Positions 21,324 through 31,585 of a stretch of DNA of 64,000 bases are shown one piece after another. How positions within the stretch are numbered: the first letter of the stretch is position 1; every line of letters begins with the position of its first letter. The translations under genes were made by a program, and so were the position numbers. Origin of the DNA: Lophium mytilinum (lineage: Eukaryota; Ascomycota; Dothideomycetes; Mytilinidiales; Mytilinidiaceae); contig MU004193.1 of NCBI GenBank assembly GCA_010093605.1, forward strand, positions 504,438-568,437, read 5' to 3'. Under the pieces are notes generated by a model, which ran no database searches, was not told the DNA's origin, and worked only from the letters and a program-made list of their open reading frames with translations.

Positions 21324-22781
21324 TCATGAGGAGTACACGGGCAGGCCACAGGCCACCCGGTACAGCTCCCATGCCAAGCCCGGCGTCTCCCTGACGACAC
21401 CCTCGACGTCCTTGCGGAGGTTGAGGGCGGGATTTGCGCGGAAGGTGGCGATGACGAGATCGCGCAGGCCCCGGTCGGAGTCAACCGTGGTCTCGTAGAC
21501 GTCGCCGCAGGCATCTGGGAACTCGGGCGAGGCGTGGTGACCTGCGGCGAGGCTGGCGGCGAACTTCTGGGCGGCGAGCGACTTGAGGCCAAAGACACCG
21601 TACCTGCGCAGCAAAGGGGTTAGCGGTGCGTCTCTCGGGGGCGACTTGAGTGAATCAGGCGGTGTTGGGATCATCACGGCGCGATGCTGGGGCGATGTGC
21701 GATGCTGGCTGGGTTGCGGTTGGAGGAGGTCGGGGCGAGTGGCATGTGGCATGCCGACGGCACGTCGTCAGCCCGCCGTTTCGTCTCCGCATCGCCGCAG
21801 GGGGCGGCTCGAGTGCCGAGGACCATGCTCCAGCCACTCCCCAGCAAAAAAACGCAGCGTGCTGCCCATTGATAGGACCGGGAATGCGGCCGCTGGCGCT
21901 CCGCGTGTGATGGCGAGGGTCGGCAGAAAGCGCGGGGCTCGCTGGCTGTCTGTCGCAGAGACATATGCGCGGTGCAGGTGGCATCACGGGCCCGGACGAC
22001 TTTTTCTCTGCATGCAGGGGAAGGAAATTGTTGGACTCACTTTTCCGCAATGGCGTACACCTTTGCGTGCGTGACTAGGTGCGGCGCGTCACTGTCGACC
22101 GCCGGCTCTGCAAACGCCGCCTCGAAGAGGTCTTCTTCGTCCAGCTGATCCTGCATCGGCGTGTCGGGCAGCTTCGCGTCAACATCCTCGAAATGATCCA
22201 CCGGGGCGTCCTCAATGGGCGTGAGGGGAGGTGTAACCGTGTTTGCCGCCGCCGTTGCGAGTAGCGGATCTTCGAGCTTTGCCAAGCTGAGCTTTTTGCT
22301 GCGTCTGCGGACGATCCCAGCTGCCCGCTGAGGGCTGGCTGGCGATGCTGGCCGACTTGACCGCTGCGACGCGCGGCGGGGCCTGAGGCTGTTGAGATAA
22401 TCGAGATGGTAGAAATCTACGATGAGGCGTCAGCGACTGCTCCCAATGGTGCCGGGTCGTGGTGAGACCGTGAAGGCGCATACAGTTTACCATGTGCTCG
22501 ACAGCTTCTGGGTCATCCTCGCTTAGGTCGATTATACCCGTTTCAGCCTCTCGGAAAGGATTGCTGCACGCTCCGTCGAAGAATGAGGATCGCGAGCAGA
22601 TGATTGCGCGGTGAACGGGGTAGCTTCTCATGCCACAGGCGATTTTGAGATCTGAGTATTTTCCGAATTCGAGGAGACTGGGCAAAGAAATGAGCAATTG
22701 CTTGCGAATTGCTGGAGAAGCAGGCTGGGTGTCATACTTGGACAGAGCGGTCATGAGCTCCAAGGTTGGTCGTTCTGACAT
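21324..22781 (-). CDS. BTB/POZ domain protein with long internal linker
   Basis: Three exons on the minus strand (22484-22781, 22041-22416 and 21324-21603) give 317 aa and close in frame. The BTB core is KYSDLKIACGMRSYPVHR, then AIICSRSSFFDGAC, then TGIIDLSEDDPEAVEHMVNYFYHLDYL; the YFYHLDY hinge is created by splicing out a 67-nt intron. A basic/Ser linker and an acidic region (about 120-215) follow. The C-terminal helical part reads HAKVYAIAEKYGVFGLKSLAAQKF, where the second splice falls within AEK. That second intron is 437 nt and GC-rich, unusually long; one of its frames is open throughout, so intron retention would give a different C-terminus. The role is unknown; adaptor function is inferred from the family. 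Confidence 0.82.
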
Positions 22782-24786
22782 GCTGGATAATGTGGGAGTG
22801 GAGTATAGAGGTGGGAAGAGGGTAACTCTGGTCTTTAGCTGTACTCGGGGTGGGTGGCGGTGGGATATATATTGCAGAGCCGCGGCCGATTTACTACAGT
22901 TCTCCCCAACTGAATAGTAGCAACGGAGGCTAACTGGTTACGTAGCGCAGATCGGTCGGTGTTTCAACGAGTAACGTGGTTGTCAGATCGCGGAGACCGA
23001 AGTGGTAGCTGGGGGGGCCCGAAGCAGTAGTCGGTACGGCGAATAGCAGGTAGAGGATTTGGCGAGTATAATCGGAGGTATGAAGGCCGAACCCGCGAAA
23101 GAAGGGTGGAGCAAAGGGATGACAGGTAACGTTCCTTGGTACGAAAGATGGGGACAGATGGGGACAGACGGCCTTTTTGAGGTCTTCAATGCTTCACAGG
23201 GAGAAATTGATCATTTCAGCCCACAGGGCAACTCCCACTTCTTGACCCTTGCTGCCCTCACCAACTGGCTCCGCGCTGCCGACCTATGCGCAGCCATCTG
23301 GCCATGTTTTGACGAGTCACACGGAAGCAGCAGCTGGCTCGGATGGCCAGCTCACATGATTCTCGCGCATGTGGCGTGCAGAACGCGCCGTCTCCGTGGA
23401 AGCGACGGATTCGATGGCTTTTGGGCTGCCGGAAACCGCTGCACCCCTTCTCCACCATCCTGTCAGTCGACGCCTTGTCGCCTTGTCGCCCGGCTGCTCT
23501 CCATGGCGCAGGTTCTCGCCGCTCGACGCCCCAATTGCCATAATTAAGTTCAATCTGATGCTGTCTGAGACGGTCTACCGAGTGCACTTTGGCCGGCTGA
23601 ATTGGCCAGAGTTGCGGCGTGTCCCTCACGTCTCAGCCGCGTGCCGCTGCCGGGCTGCTCGTCTAGATTTGTGATGTTGAGTAGTCTAGATTGAAGGCTC
23701 TAAGCAGCCATCATGCGCCTCTCCCCTCGGTGAATGGACAGGGTGGGTTGCGTGTCGTGCTCTTGGCCTCATTGCCACCCACCTTGACGGCGTCTTGACC
23801 AGCCAGACCCGCAGTGCATATCAGCAAGCGTGCGTCTCCCAGTGGGGTGGAAGAAGCAGCATGGAAACCCTCTCTGGGAAGGTTTACCCATAGTCTCCCA
23901 GCCTGCAAAACTGCTGATAACTAGAGCCCGCCACGGCAGTTCTGGACGAGTCGCGACGATCCTTGCCTCGCTCAGCCAGGTGTCGCTGCAAAACACCACA
24001 AAACCCCACAACTGCCGTCGGAAGGGGTCAGGGCCGAGTTGCGATGTTGTTTCCTCATGTCTTGCTGTGCGATCGTGTTACGCGCCGGCGGAGCCCTGTG
24101 TGTGGCGCCATGGCCTGATGAATACGCCTCGAGACGTCCTGACACGCGGGGGATGCCGAAGGTCAGATAATTCAGACCCGATGTTGCCACCGCAAAAGGA
24201 AATCGATGCAGAGTCAATTCGCAGAATCTGCCACGGTGATGCAAAGAAAGCGCGTTGCAGGGATGACGACGTAGGCGCTTGCTGACAAGTATCATCCACG
24301 TCGACACGGGAGGCCTGACATTTGCGGAGTTCTGGAGAAGAGTACGATCGGCTCCGAAGAAGTTCACGATTTCAGCCACCACGGATCTGACATGCAGAAA
24401 GGAGCGCGGTTGTGTCCCGCGTTAGTAGGCCAAGACGGATAAGACTGCGGCGTGAATTGCTTGCAGTGCTGGACGTTGAAACACCTCGCTGCCGCCTTGG
24501 TGTTGCGGATTCTTCCCCCGCTGTCCATGTGTTTCTCAAGTTGAGTTTATAAAGCTCGAGCCGAATGCAGCGTAGCGTGACCGCCCGCGGTGACGCCTGT
24601 CCGTCACAAACAGCTCCCCACCACACCCACCACCACATCGCAGCTGAATCCGCCAAGCTCCAGCAACCACCACTCTGCACCCCGCCAGCTTGTGCTTCTA
24701 TCGCTGCACAGCTGCATGGAACCGGTTCTCTAGCGCTCCTCACCTTCTCTCTTTCAAACACCCCACCAACGCCACCACCACCTTCG
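22782..24786. other. Intergenic region between the BTB gene and DOA1
   Basis: No gene is supported. A 162-codon frame (23059-23547, plus) and several shorter ones lack domains or family resemblance and have overlapping rivals on the other strand. The last 250 bases before 24787 are C-rich with CCACCACC runs, a plausible leader for the WD40 gene. Confidence 0.5.
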
Positions 24787-27236
24787 ATGGGTGACTACAA
24801 GCTCTCCGCCTCGCTAGAGGGCCATGAAGACGATGTAGGTCGCGACAAAGGGACAAAGACGTGTTCGTGTACTTGGTTCTCTTGAGCTGCAGGCTAACCC
24901 ATCCGATTGCCAGGTCAGGGGTGTCGCGTTCCCCCATCCGAATTTCGTCGTCTCTGCCTCGAGAGATGCAACCGTACGCTTATGGAAACTCCTCTCCCAA
25001 ACCCCGCCAACCTACGACGACACGATCGTGTCGCACGGGACCGCCTTTGTCAACTCCCTCGCCTTCGTTCCACCATCCTCAGAGTTCCCAGAAGGCCTCA
25101 TTGTATCTGGCGGCCAAGACACAATTATAGACGTCAGGCAACCAGCAAAGGCGGGCGCCGACAATGCCGATGCGTTACTCCTAGGACATGGCCACAACGT
25201 GTGCGCCCTGGATGTCAGTGAGGATGGGAAGTTGATCATCAGTGGCAGCTGGGACCATGACGCTCGTATATGGCAAGTGGGCAAGTGGGAGGAATCCACA
25301 GTGCTACAAGGACACGGGGCCGCTGTTTGGGCTGTCTTAGCCTACGATAAGGAGACTATCATAACTGGTACGGAGTCGCCCATGAGCACCCCCCTATGTC
25401 ATTGTACGACTTGCGTCGCACCGTTTTACTGACATGTGCATGCCAGGCTGCGCCGACAAGGCCATTCGTGTGTTTCACACTTCCGGCAAGCTCATCCGAC
25501 GTCTCAAGGTCGGAGATGTTGTCCGAGCCTTATGCAGACTTCCGCCAAAGCATCCATCCGGTGCCCACTTTGCGTCATCTGGAAACGATGCTGTCATCCG
25601 ACTGTGGACGATTGACGGCCGCGAAGTTGCTCAGCTACATGGACATGAGTCTTTTGTTTACTCTCTCGCATCTCTACCCGACGGTAGCATCGTCAGCTCT
25701 GGCGAAGACAGGACTGCCCGCATTTGGAACAATCAGCAGTGTATACAGACAATCACGCACCCAGCTATCTCGGTATGGTGCGTTGCCGTAAGCCCCGATA
25801 ATGGAGACATAGTCACAGGGGCGAGTGATCGTATAGTGAGGGTATTCAGCAAGGCGAAGGAGCGACAGGCTGAAGAATCGAAGATCGAGGAATTCAACGA
25901 ATTAGTGAGGGGATCGGCGATTCCGAAAGAAACCCTGCCGAATATCAACAAGGACGCATTACCTGGCCCCGAGTTCCTAACTTCGAAGTCCGGAACAAAA
26001 GAAGGCCAGGTCCAAATGATCAAGGAGCTCAATGGGGATGTGTGTGCCTATACTTGGTCGACGGCAGCGAATCAATGGGTGAATGTCGGAACTGTGGTGG
26101 AAGGCGCCGGCACTGATGGCAAAAAGATTTCCCACGAGGGCAAAGACTACGACTTTGTCTTCGACGTTGACATTGAGGAAGGCAAACCGCCGCTGAAACT
26201 GCCTTTCAATGTTACTCAGAATCCTTACGAGGTGGCGCGGAAATTTTGCGCGGACAATAAACTGCCCATCACCTACCTGGATCAAGTCACAAACTTCATA
26301 GTGACAAATACACAAGGTACAACCATTGGCCAGTCTCAGAATCAGGCCGGCGCAGATCCATGGGGCACAGAAAATCGCTACCGACCGGGGGATGACACAC
26401 CTGCGCAACCAGCGCCGCGGCCCAAACTCCTCCCACAGAAGGAGTACCTGGATATCTCCACAGCCAATCACAAGGCGATGTTCAAAAAACTCCAAGAATT
26501 CAACCAATCTCTCATCGACGATGGATCCAAAGACCTCTCCCTCAATCCAAACGACATTGAGGTTCTCGACTCCATAGTTACTAACCTTGAAAAGGGCAAG
26601 TCTAGCAGCATAGACCCCGATTCCATCTCTCTCGTCCTGAAAACAGCTACGACATGGCCTGCCGACAAGGTTTTACCGGGCCTGGACGTCCTGCGCCTCA
26701 TAACTGCCTCCTCGGGGACCTGCGTGGAGCAAATCTCCCCGCCCCTTCCTCACATCCTTGCCGACGCCAAGCTCTTCGAACCGTCTACACCACCGAACAA
26801 CACCATGATGGCCATCAGAGCTTTCGTCAACCTTTTCAAGACGAAACCCGGGCGTGAACTCGCAAACGCAGAGTTCGAGACTATTCACAAACTCTGCAAA
26901 CCGTACACCACATCGACGAATCGCAACACCATTGTCGCACTAACAACTCTCTACATCAACTTCGCTGTCTTGCTAAGCGCACCAGAGACGGCGAACGCAG
27001 ACCGCGCTCTTACGCTCTTGGACGACTTGAGCGACATCCTGAAGTCAGCGCGCGATTCAGAGGCCATGTACAGGGCAGTCGTGGCCGCCGGCACGCTGTT
27101 CGCGCTGGGGAAAGACTTCTGCGAGGCTGGCCGAGATGTCTTTGGGTACGAAGCTGCATTGAAGAAAGCGGAAGAGACAGTGCGGGAGCCTAGGATCAGG
27201 AATGTGGTTGCGGAGATTAGGAATATGCTTGAATAG
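24787..27236 (+). CDS. DOA1: WD40/PFU/PUL ubiquitin-binding protein Doa1 (Ufd3, Lub1)
   Basis: This is a Cdc48 cofactor that binds ubiquitin and controls ubiquitin homeostasis, endosomal sorting and mitochondrial quality control (known for the family). Exons 24787-24834, 24914-25367 and 25447-27236 give 763 aa. Residues 1 to about 300 are a WD40 propeller; visible repeats include LEGHEDDVRGVAF, LLGHGHNVCALDVS, LQGHGAAVWAV and LHGHESFVYSLA. The PFU ubiquitin-binding domain is at about 364-456 (YDFVFDVDIEEG, LPFNVTQNPYEVARKF). The PUL domain, which binds Cdc48, fills about 496-763 (YLDISTANHKAMFKKLQEFN onward). Length and domain order match the orthologues. Intron phases restore the repeat sequences exactly. 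Confidence 0.96.
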
Positions 27237-28038
27237 GGCGGGCACAAAGACGAAGCGATCAAGATGAGTCAAAGGCATGGAACAAGGTATTTGAATTAGC
27301 GATGAGCAACGGCAGGTTTCTAGACGCCTATCTCCAAAATACGGTTATTTGGGTACTGCTAGAGTGGCGGCATATTGGCATAGTATAGTATGGCAGCTTT
27401 CGCATACGAATACGAACACATCATTACCGATTTCTCAGTTCTTTCAGTCAGAGTCTTTCTTTCTCTAGTTTTAATTTTCTGGACGTCATCACGTGAATTT
27501 CATGTTAACGACGATCATATGTGGGTGTTTTAGTTTCATTAACTACAAAGGTTTTCTATATGAATGCTATCTCGGCAATGACGAAATCGCTTTCATGTCT
27601 TGGTTTCTCATTTAGGGGGTTCGACCACTTGCACCAGAGTCGTATCTACAGGGTCCGGGTGGGATCGCAACGGGTGTCGCCGGTGTGGGTGTCCTGGCTG
27701 GCTTGATCATTTGAGCGGCTCTAGTGGGGTGTGTAGTGGAAGTTGGTCGAACTTGGTCATTTGAAAGAACTAACATTCCGTGGAGTTTTGGGAGGGGCAA
27801 AAAGTGCAGGGCTAATGGGGGCATAGGGGTTTGGGGACGTTATGGGAATCTCGTAATAGTCACTCGGAGTTGGACAGTTGGCAGGAGCGCTCATAGACAG
27901 GAAGAAGAGGTCGGAGTCGGGGCTGAAGTTGGTGGTGTCGTGGTTGGAGTCGGTGGTCTTGAATCGGGGACGGGGCCTACTTTTGCTCGGGGACCCCTAA
28001 GGTTAGGAACCCGCCCAGTCCCTCAATATGCTGATCTC
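27237..28038. other. Intergenic region between convergent genes
   Basis: It probably holds both 3' UTRs. A TCACGTGA palindrome lies near 27489. The 27.7-28.0 kb part is GT-rich with short open frames but nothing gene-like. Confidence 0.5.
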
Positions 28039-29976
28039 TTACGGCGAATGCGCTCTCCGGCCGATAGTCTCAAGAAAGATCGCGTCATCGCGCTGGTTCG
28101 CTTGCTCCTCGTCGCGCGCTTCCTTGAGTATGTCTATAGTCTGCTCTTCCAGTTCTGACTGCTCGCGTTCGGCCGAGACCAGTTTGGCGGTGTCTTCGGG
28201 AGTGACTTTCTGTTTCCCGAGGAGAATCAGCTGTAATTCCAACAGCAACACCTTCACATCGGCTAGTGCGCGGTTTGCAGAGATGCGTATGAGTTCTCTG
28301 CCCTCGTATGCATCTTCCGCGTCCCGAACTTCCTCTGGAATATTGAGGCGGTCGTCCCTGTCAGTGGTGATGTTTGTCTTGTCATTCTCCGCGATCTTGA
28401 TATACCGCTTCACGATATCCCTACGCGGATTGGCATCTTTGAGCTCTTCCAGTTTCTCTCGTGTCATCATTCGCAGTCCTAGATATAGTGCGTCTAGAGC
28501 CTGCAGTTGCCGGACTTGCATGTCAGTCCTGAGGCCGCTCCTCCGGTGATAGAGCATCTTGATATGCTCCTGCAATACCGTCACATCGTCTTTGTCTTCC
28601 TTCTGTAGCGCCTCTCCAGACGGCCGGTACGTCGACTTCGTCTGCGCGCTCATCCCTTTCTTATGAGTCCGCAGATCAGGATTCTCTTGCGGCGCAAACC
28701 CTAAGAAAAGGTCCGCCTCAAACTCTAGCCGCAAGCCCTGGCTCTCGTAAAACGCAAGGCGCTCCTTCATCTCCCACTCGCCACGCTCCAGAGCCGTATT
28801 AATGATCTTCGTGTCGCCGAGCTCCGTGCCCAGCAAGCCGAAACCCGCTCCGTAGTTCCAAGAGTTGTCAACGCGATAGTTGAAGACCTCGCGCCACTCG
28901 TCCCCCGTCAGCGAGCCGATCGGGCGACGCGCGCCCTTCACCTCCACGACATCTGGGCCCCGCATCTTGAGGCGGTGCAGCTCGATCTCGATATCGTAGC
29001 GGTACGCGCGCTCGATGAACAGGCGCCGGACTCGAACGAGAATCTGCTGCTTCAGATCCTCTACGCGGCGCTTCTCTGTCGGGTCCTTGTCCCACGTCCG
29101 AGACTTAAGGACCTGGGCATCGAGCTCCTTCTTCTCGTATATCCAACGCACCTCGCGCTGCTCGGAGTCTCTCATCTCCTTCTCCATGGCCTTCTTGTCG
29201 TACCACTCGGGCAGGTAGAGTTGGCGGCGGATGACGATCTGGTGGATGCGGTAGCGCGTGTTCTTCTGGTGGCGCGTGAGGAGGAGGTTGCTGAACTCGA
29301 GGGCCGGGTCGGGGATGGGTGTTAGAGCCGCCTGGGATGCAGGTGTCAATGACGTTGATGTAGAAGTCGGCAACACGGATGAACTAGGGGAGCCTGGTGT
29401 AGTTGGATTGGGGACGCAGAAGGCCGAGTCGAAGGTGGTCGGGGTACCGTAGGGGCCGGAGTGCTCTTCGAATTTGGTGCGCTTGTTGGTTTTGGGACGC
29501 TTGGGGGCTTTGGTGCGCTTGGGGGCTTTGGTACGCTTCGGAGCTTTGGTGCGCTTGTTGACTGCTTTGGCTATGAAGCTGGTTTTGTTTGGACCGTCGT
29601 CGCCATTGTCTTCGATATTGTCTTCAGGGACCTCTTCGCTATCCTCATCGGGTTCATCTCCGGCTTCTTCCTCTTCATCTTCAGCATCCCCTTCTGCGCG
29701 GCGTTTGACCCCGGCATGTACGAGATCTTCCCAGCTGCGCGGAGTTGCCGTCGAGACATTGGCAGATCTTGATTGTCTGCCTTTGGGGCCGCCACCAAGT
29801 TTAGGGTGGCGTAGCCGTAGTGGTTCGTTGCTAGTAGGTGGCCGGGGCTTGTTGACGATGCTTTCCTCGGGGCGATCCATTGTTTGGGTGGTTTGCGCAG
29901 TGTCCAATTGGAATTCTGAGGTGGCGGTGGAATTTGTGGATGTTGTAAAAGGTACGGGAGCTGTTGAGGGGGTCAA
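28039..29976 (-). CDS. Lineage-specific basic/coiled-coil protein, function unknown
   Basis: The gene is a single exon of 645 aa. The N-terminal third is disordered: Thr/Ser-rich start, SWEDLVHAGVKRR, a Glu/Asp stretch (about 97-125), then a six-residue repeat KRTKAP present about three times near residues 140-165, strongly basic and a likely nuclear-localisation or nucleic-acid-binding segment. From about 225 the protein is predicted mostly helical and charged, with an ordered-looking middle part (WREVFNYRVDNSWNYGAGFG, and LGLRMMTREKLEEL). I do not recognise a family. The acidic-then-basic layout suggests a chromatin or nucleolar protein, which is inference only. The KAPKRT repeat at DNA level (29.48-29.56 kb) is prone to length variation. 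Confidence 0.75.
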   Translation of the reverse strand: MTPSTAPVPFTTSTNSTATSEFQLDTAQTTQTMDRPEESIVNKPRPPTSNEPLRLRHPKLGGGPKGRQSRSANVSTATPRSWEDLVHAGVKRRAEGDAEDEEEEAGDEPDEDSEEVPEDNIEDNGDDGPNKTSFIAKAVNKRTKAPKRTKAPKRTKAPKRPKTNKRTKFEEHSGPYGTPTTFDSAFCVPNPTTPGSPSSSVLPTSTSTSLTPASQAALTPIPDPALEFSNLLLTRHQKNTRYRIHQIVIRRQLYLPEWYDKKAMEKEMRDSEQREVRWIYEKKELDAQVLKSRTWDKDPTEKRRVEDLKQQILVRVRRLFIERAYRYDIEIELHRLKMRGPDVVEVKGARRPIGSLTGDEWREVFNYRVDNSWNYGAGFGLLGTELGDTKIINTALERGEWEMKERLAFYESQGLRLEFEADLFLGFAPQENPDLRTHKKGMSAQTKSTYRPSGEALQKEDKDDVTVLQEHIKMLYHRRSGLRTDMQVRQLQALDALYLGLRMMTREKLEELKDANPRRDIVKRYIKIAENDKTNITTDRDDRLNIPEEVRDAEDAYEGRELIRISANRALADVKVLLLELQLILLGKQKVTPEDTAKLVSAEREQSELEEQTIDILKEARDEEQANQRDDAIFLETIGRRAHSP

Positions 29977-30676
29977 AGGAGTGTGAATTTATACCCAAGG
30001 TGGGTGACTTTCCACGATATTCGACGGCGCGCCTCGACGCTTATTAGAGGCCCCAAGCAGCTCAAAAGGCTAGCACCGGCTCTACAACACTAGGGACCGC
30101 ATATTCCGTGCTAGGTTTTCTGCATGTACAAGAGGTGTCTTGAGGGGCTGGATGAGTGCGCAACTGCCTTGCGCTTCTGGTATGATATAGGGTCGAAAGC
30201 AGACACCATGGCCAATACGTAGATACCCGACGCCAGAGTCTTTTTCAAGAGGTCAAATGAGATTACCCGTCCGCAGGTCCGACTGGCTTTTCCCATAGGT
30301 ATGAGGCGGCTTCATGGCTGAAAACGTGCGCAATGGATGTAAACCACCAGTCCGATATAGGCCTGATAGATTCTGCATCTCATCCAGATATGAAAAATGT
30401 GCATCGTTGATGAGGGGTCGAGGTTAAGACTGTAATCCAGGGTATTTTCCTAGCCCATAGCATTGCTTGAGGCGGCACGTGGAAGTAAATGGGCTGCCAC
30501 GATGGAAGGAAAGCTTGGCTGAATCGCCTTTGGAGTCTTATACACTCGAGTTTTTATGCTACGGATTGTATGTTTCGAGTCCCAAGCCTAGATCAGGCAC
30601 GAGAATGTTGCCAATTTACGTCCTGTCAGCTATTTCGGAGCCCACTCTACAGCATAGAAGTCTATCAAGACAAAAG
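29977..30676. other. Intergenic region
   Basis: This is upstream sequence of the 645-aa gene and downstream sequence of the 302-aa gene. Only short chance frames are present. No repeat or motif was recognised. Confidence 0.5.
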
Positions 30677-31585
30677 CTAATCACCCCCAGCTTGTTCGCT
30701 GTCCTCAACGGTAGCCTCGAGGCGCCCATTACTTAGCTTATCAAGCTCCGATCGCAGCCAACTTTTCTCCTTAACCTTTTCCAGGCTCTGAAGGAACATG
30801 TCGCACTGCATGTTCGCAGTGGTTTGCTCCATCAGCTGTCCTGCGCGTTTGATCTGGTATGCCATATTTGCCTCCGCAACTGCGTTCTTACGTGCCGTTT
30901 CAGCCTTCGCTACCTCCATGGAGCGTCTGATTGCGGCCATCTTGATAGCTTCTGCGCAGATAGCTTTCGCTTGGTTCGCTTCCTGTATCTCCTTCTTCTC
31001 GGCCATTTTCATCGCCCGATCTTCTTCCACGTTGGCCATTCCAACTACACGCTCGTTTTCCGCTTGTATCTGTCGCAACCTATGCTGGGACATCTCGACA
31101 CGATAGTCTCTGGAAGTCTCCATCTGGTTTCGAGCGGCTTGCTGCATTGCTGGCGTCTTCAAGACCTTCTCATACTTTCTCCGAGTGGCTGGCCCCTCTT
31201 CCCTGCCGGCCTTGAAGCCGATTTTGGTATCGTTGACTATCTCTTTGATTTGGGAAAGTGAATCGTAGTGAGGACGTTTTGCCGGTACCCGATCGCTTTT
31301 GGCATGCATATGCTGCGGCTGCTCACAGGCATGCTTGCCGAGATTGGACTCCAGTTGGACTTGCATGGAGTCTTCCCTGATTCTGTCCACGGGCCAGTTT
31401 CTCTGAGCAGAAGCTTCACCCTCATCACATTGAGTTCCGTTCCGGGAAGCTTTGTCCTCGTTTGGTAGGCTTTCCATCGTGATCTGTAAGGGTGGAGGCT
31501 TCTGTGGTGATGCCAGTGGAGTAGGAGACTCTTTCTTGGGGATCACGAGAGATTGAGGGCTTTCGAAATCGTCGAAGTCCGCCAT
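30677..31585 (-). CDS. Hypothetical coiled-coil protein
   Basis: The gene is a single exon of 302 aa. The start MADFDDFESPQSLVIPKKES is acidic and then Pro-rich, followed by a low-complexity linker to about 110. Residues about 110-285 are Ala/Glu/Lys/Gln-rich with heptad-like spacing (QAARNQMETSRDYRVEM, and AEKKEIQEANQAKAICAEA) and probably form a long helix or coiled coil. There is no signal peptide, membrane segment or recognised domain. Spacing to neighbours does not suggest co-regulation. A CACGTG box at 31761-31766 lies about 180 bp upstream of the start. I cannot assign a function. Confidence 0.65.
   Translation of the reverse strand: MADFDDFESPQSLVIPKKESPTPLASPQKPPPLQITMESLPNEDKASRNGTQCDEGEASAQRNWPVDRIREDSMQVQLESNLGKHACEQPQHMHAKSDRVPAKRPHYDSLSQIKEIVNDTKIGFKAGREEGPATRRKYEKVLKTPAMQQAARNQMETSRDYRVEMSQHRLRQIQAENERVVGMANVEEDRAMKMAEKKEIQEANQAKAICAEAIKMAAIRRSMEVAKAETARKNAVAEANMAYQIKRAGQLMEQTTANMQCDMFLQSLEKVKEKSWLRSELDKLSNGRLEATVEDSEQAGGD

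Noticed and set aside
23059-23547. 162-codon plus-strand frame
   Set aside because: No domain, no family resemblance, and overlapped by equally long frames on the other strand in GC-rich sequence.
28039-29986. Plus-strand frames of 100-173 codons opposite the 645-aa gene
   Set aside because: Antisense shadows of the longer minus-strand gene.
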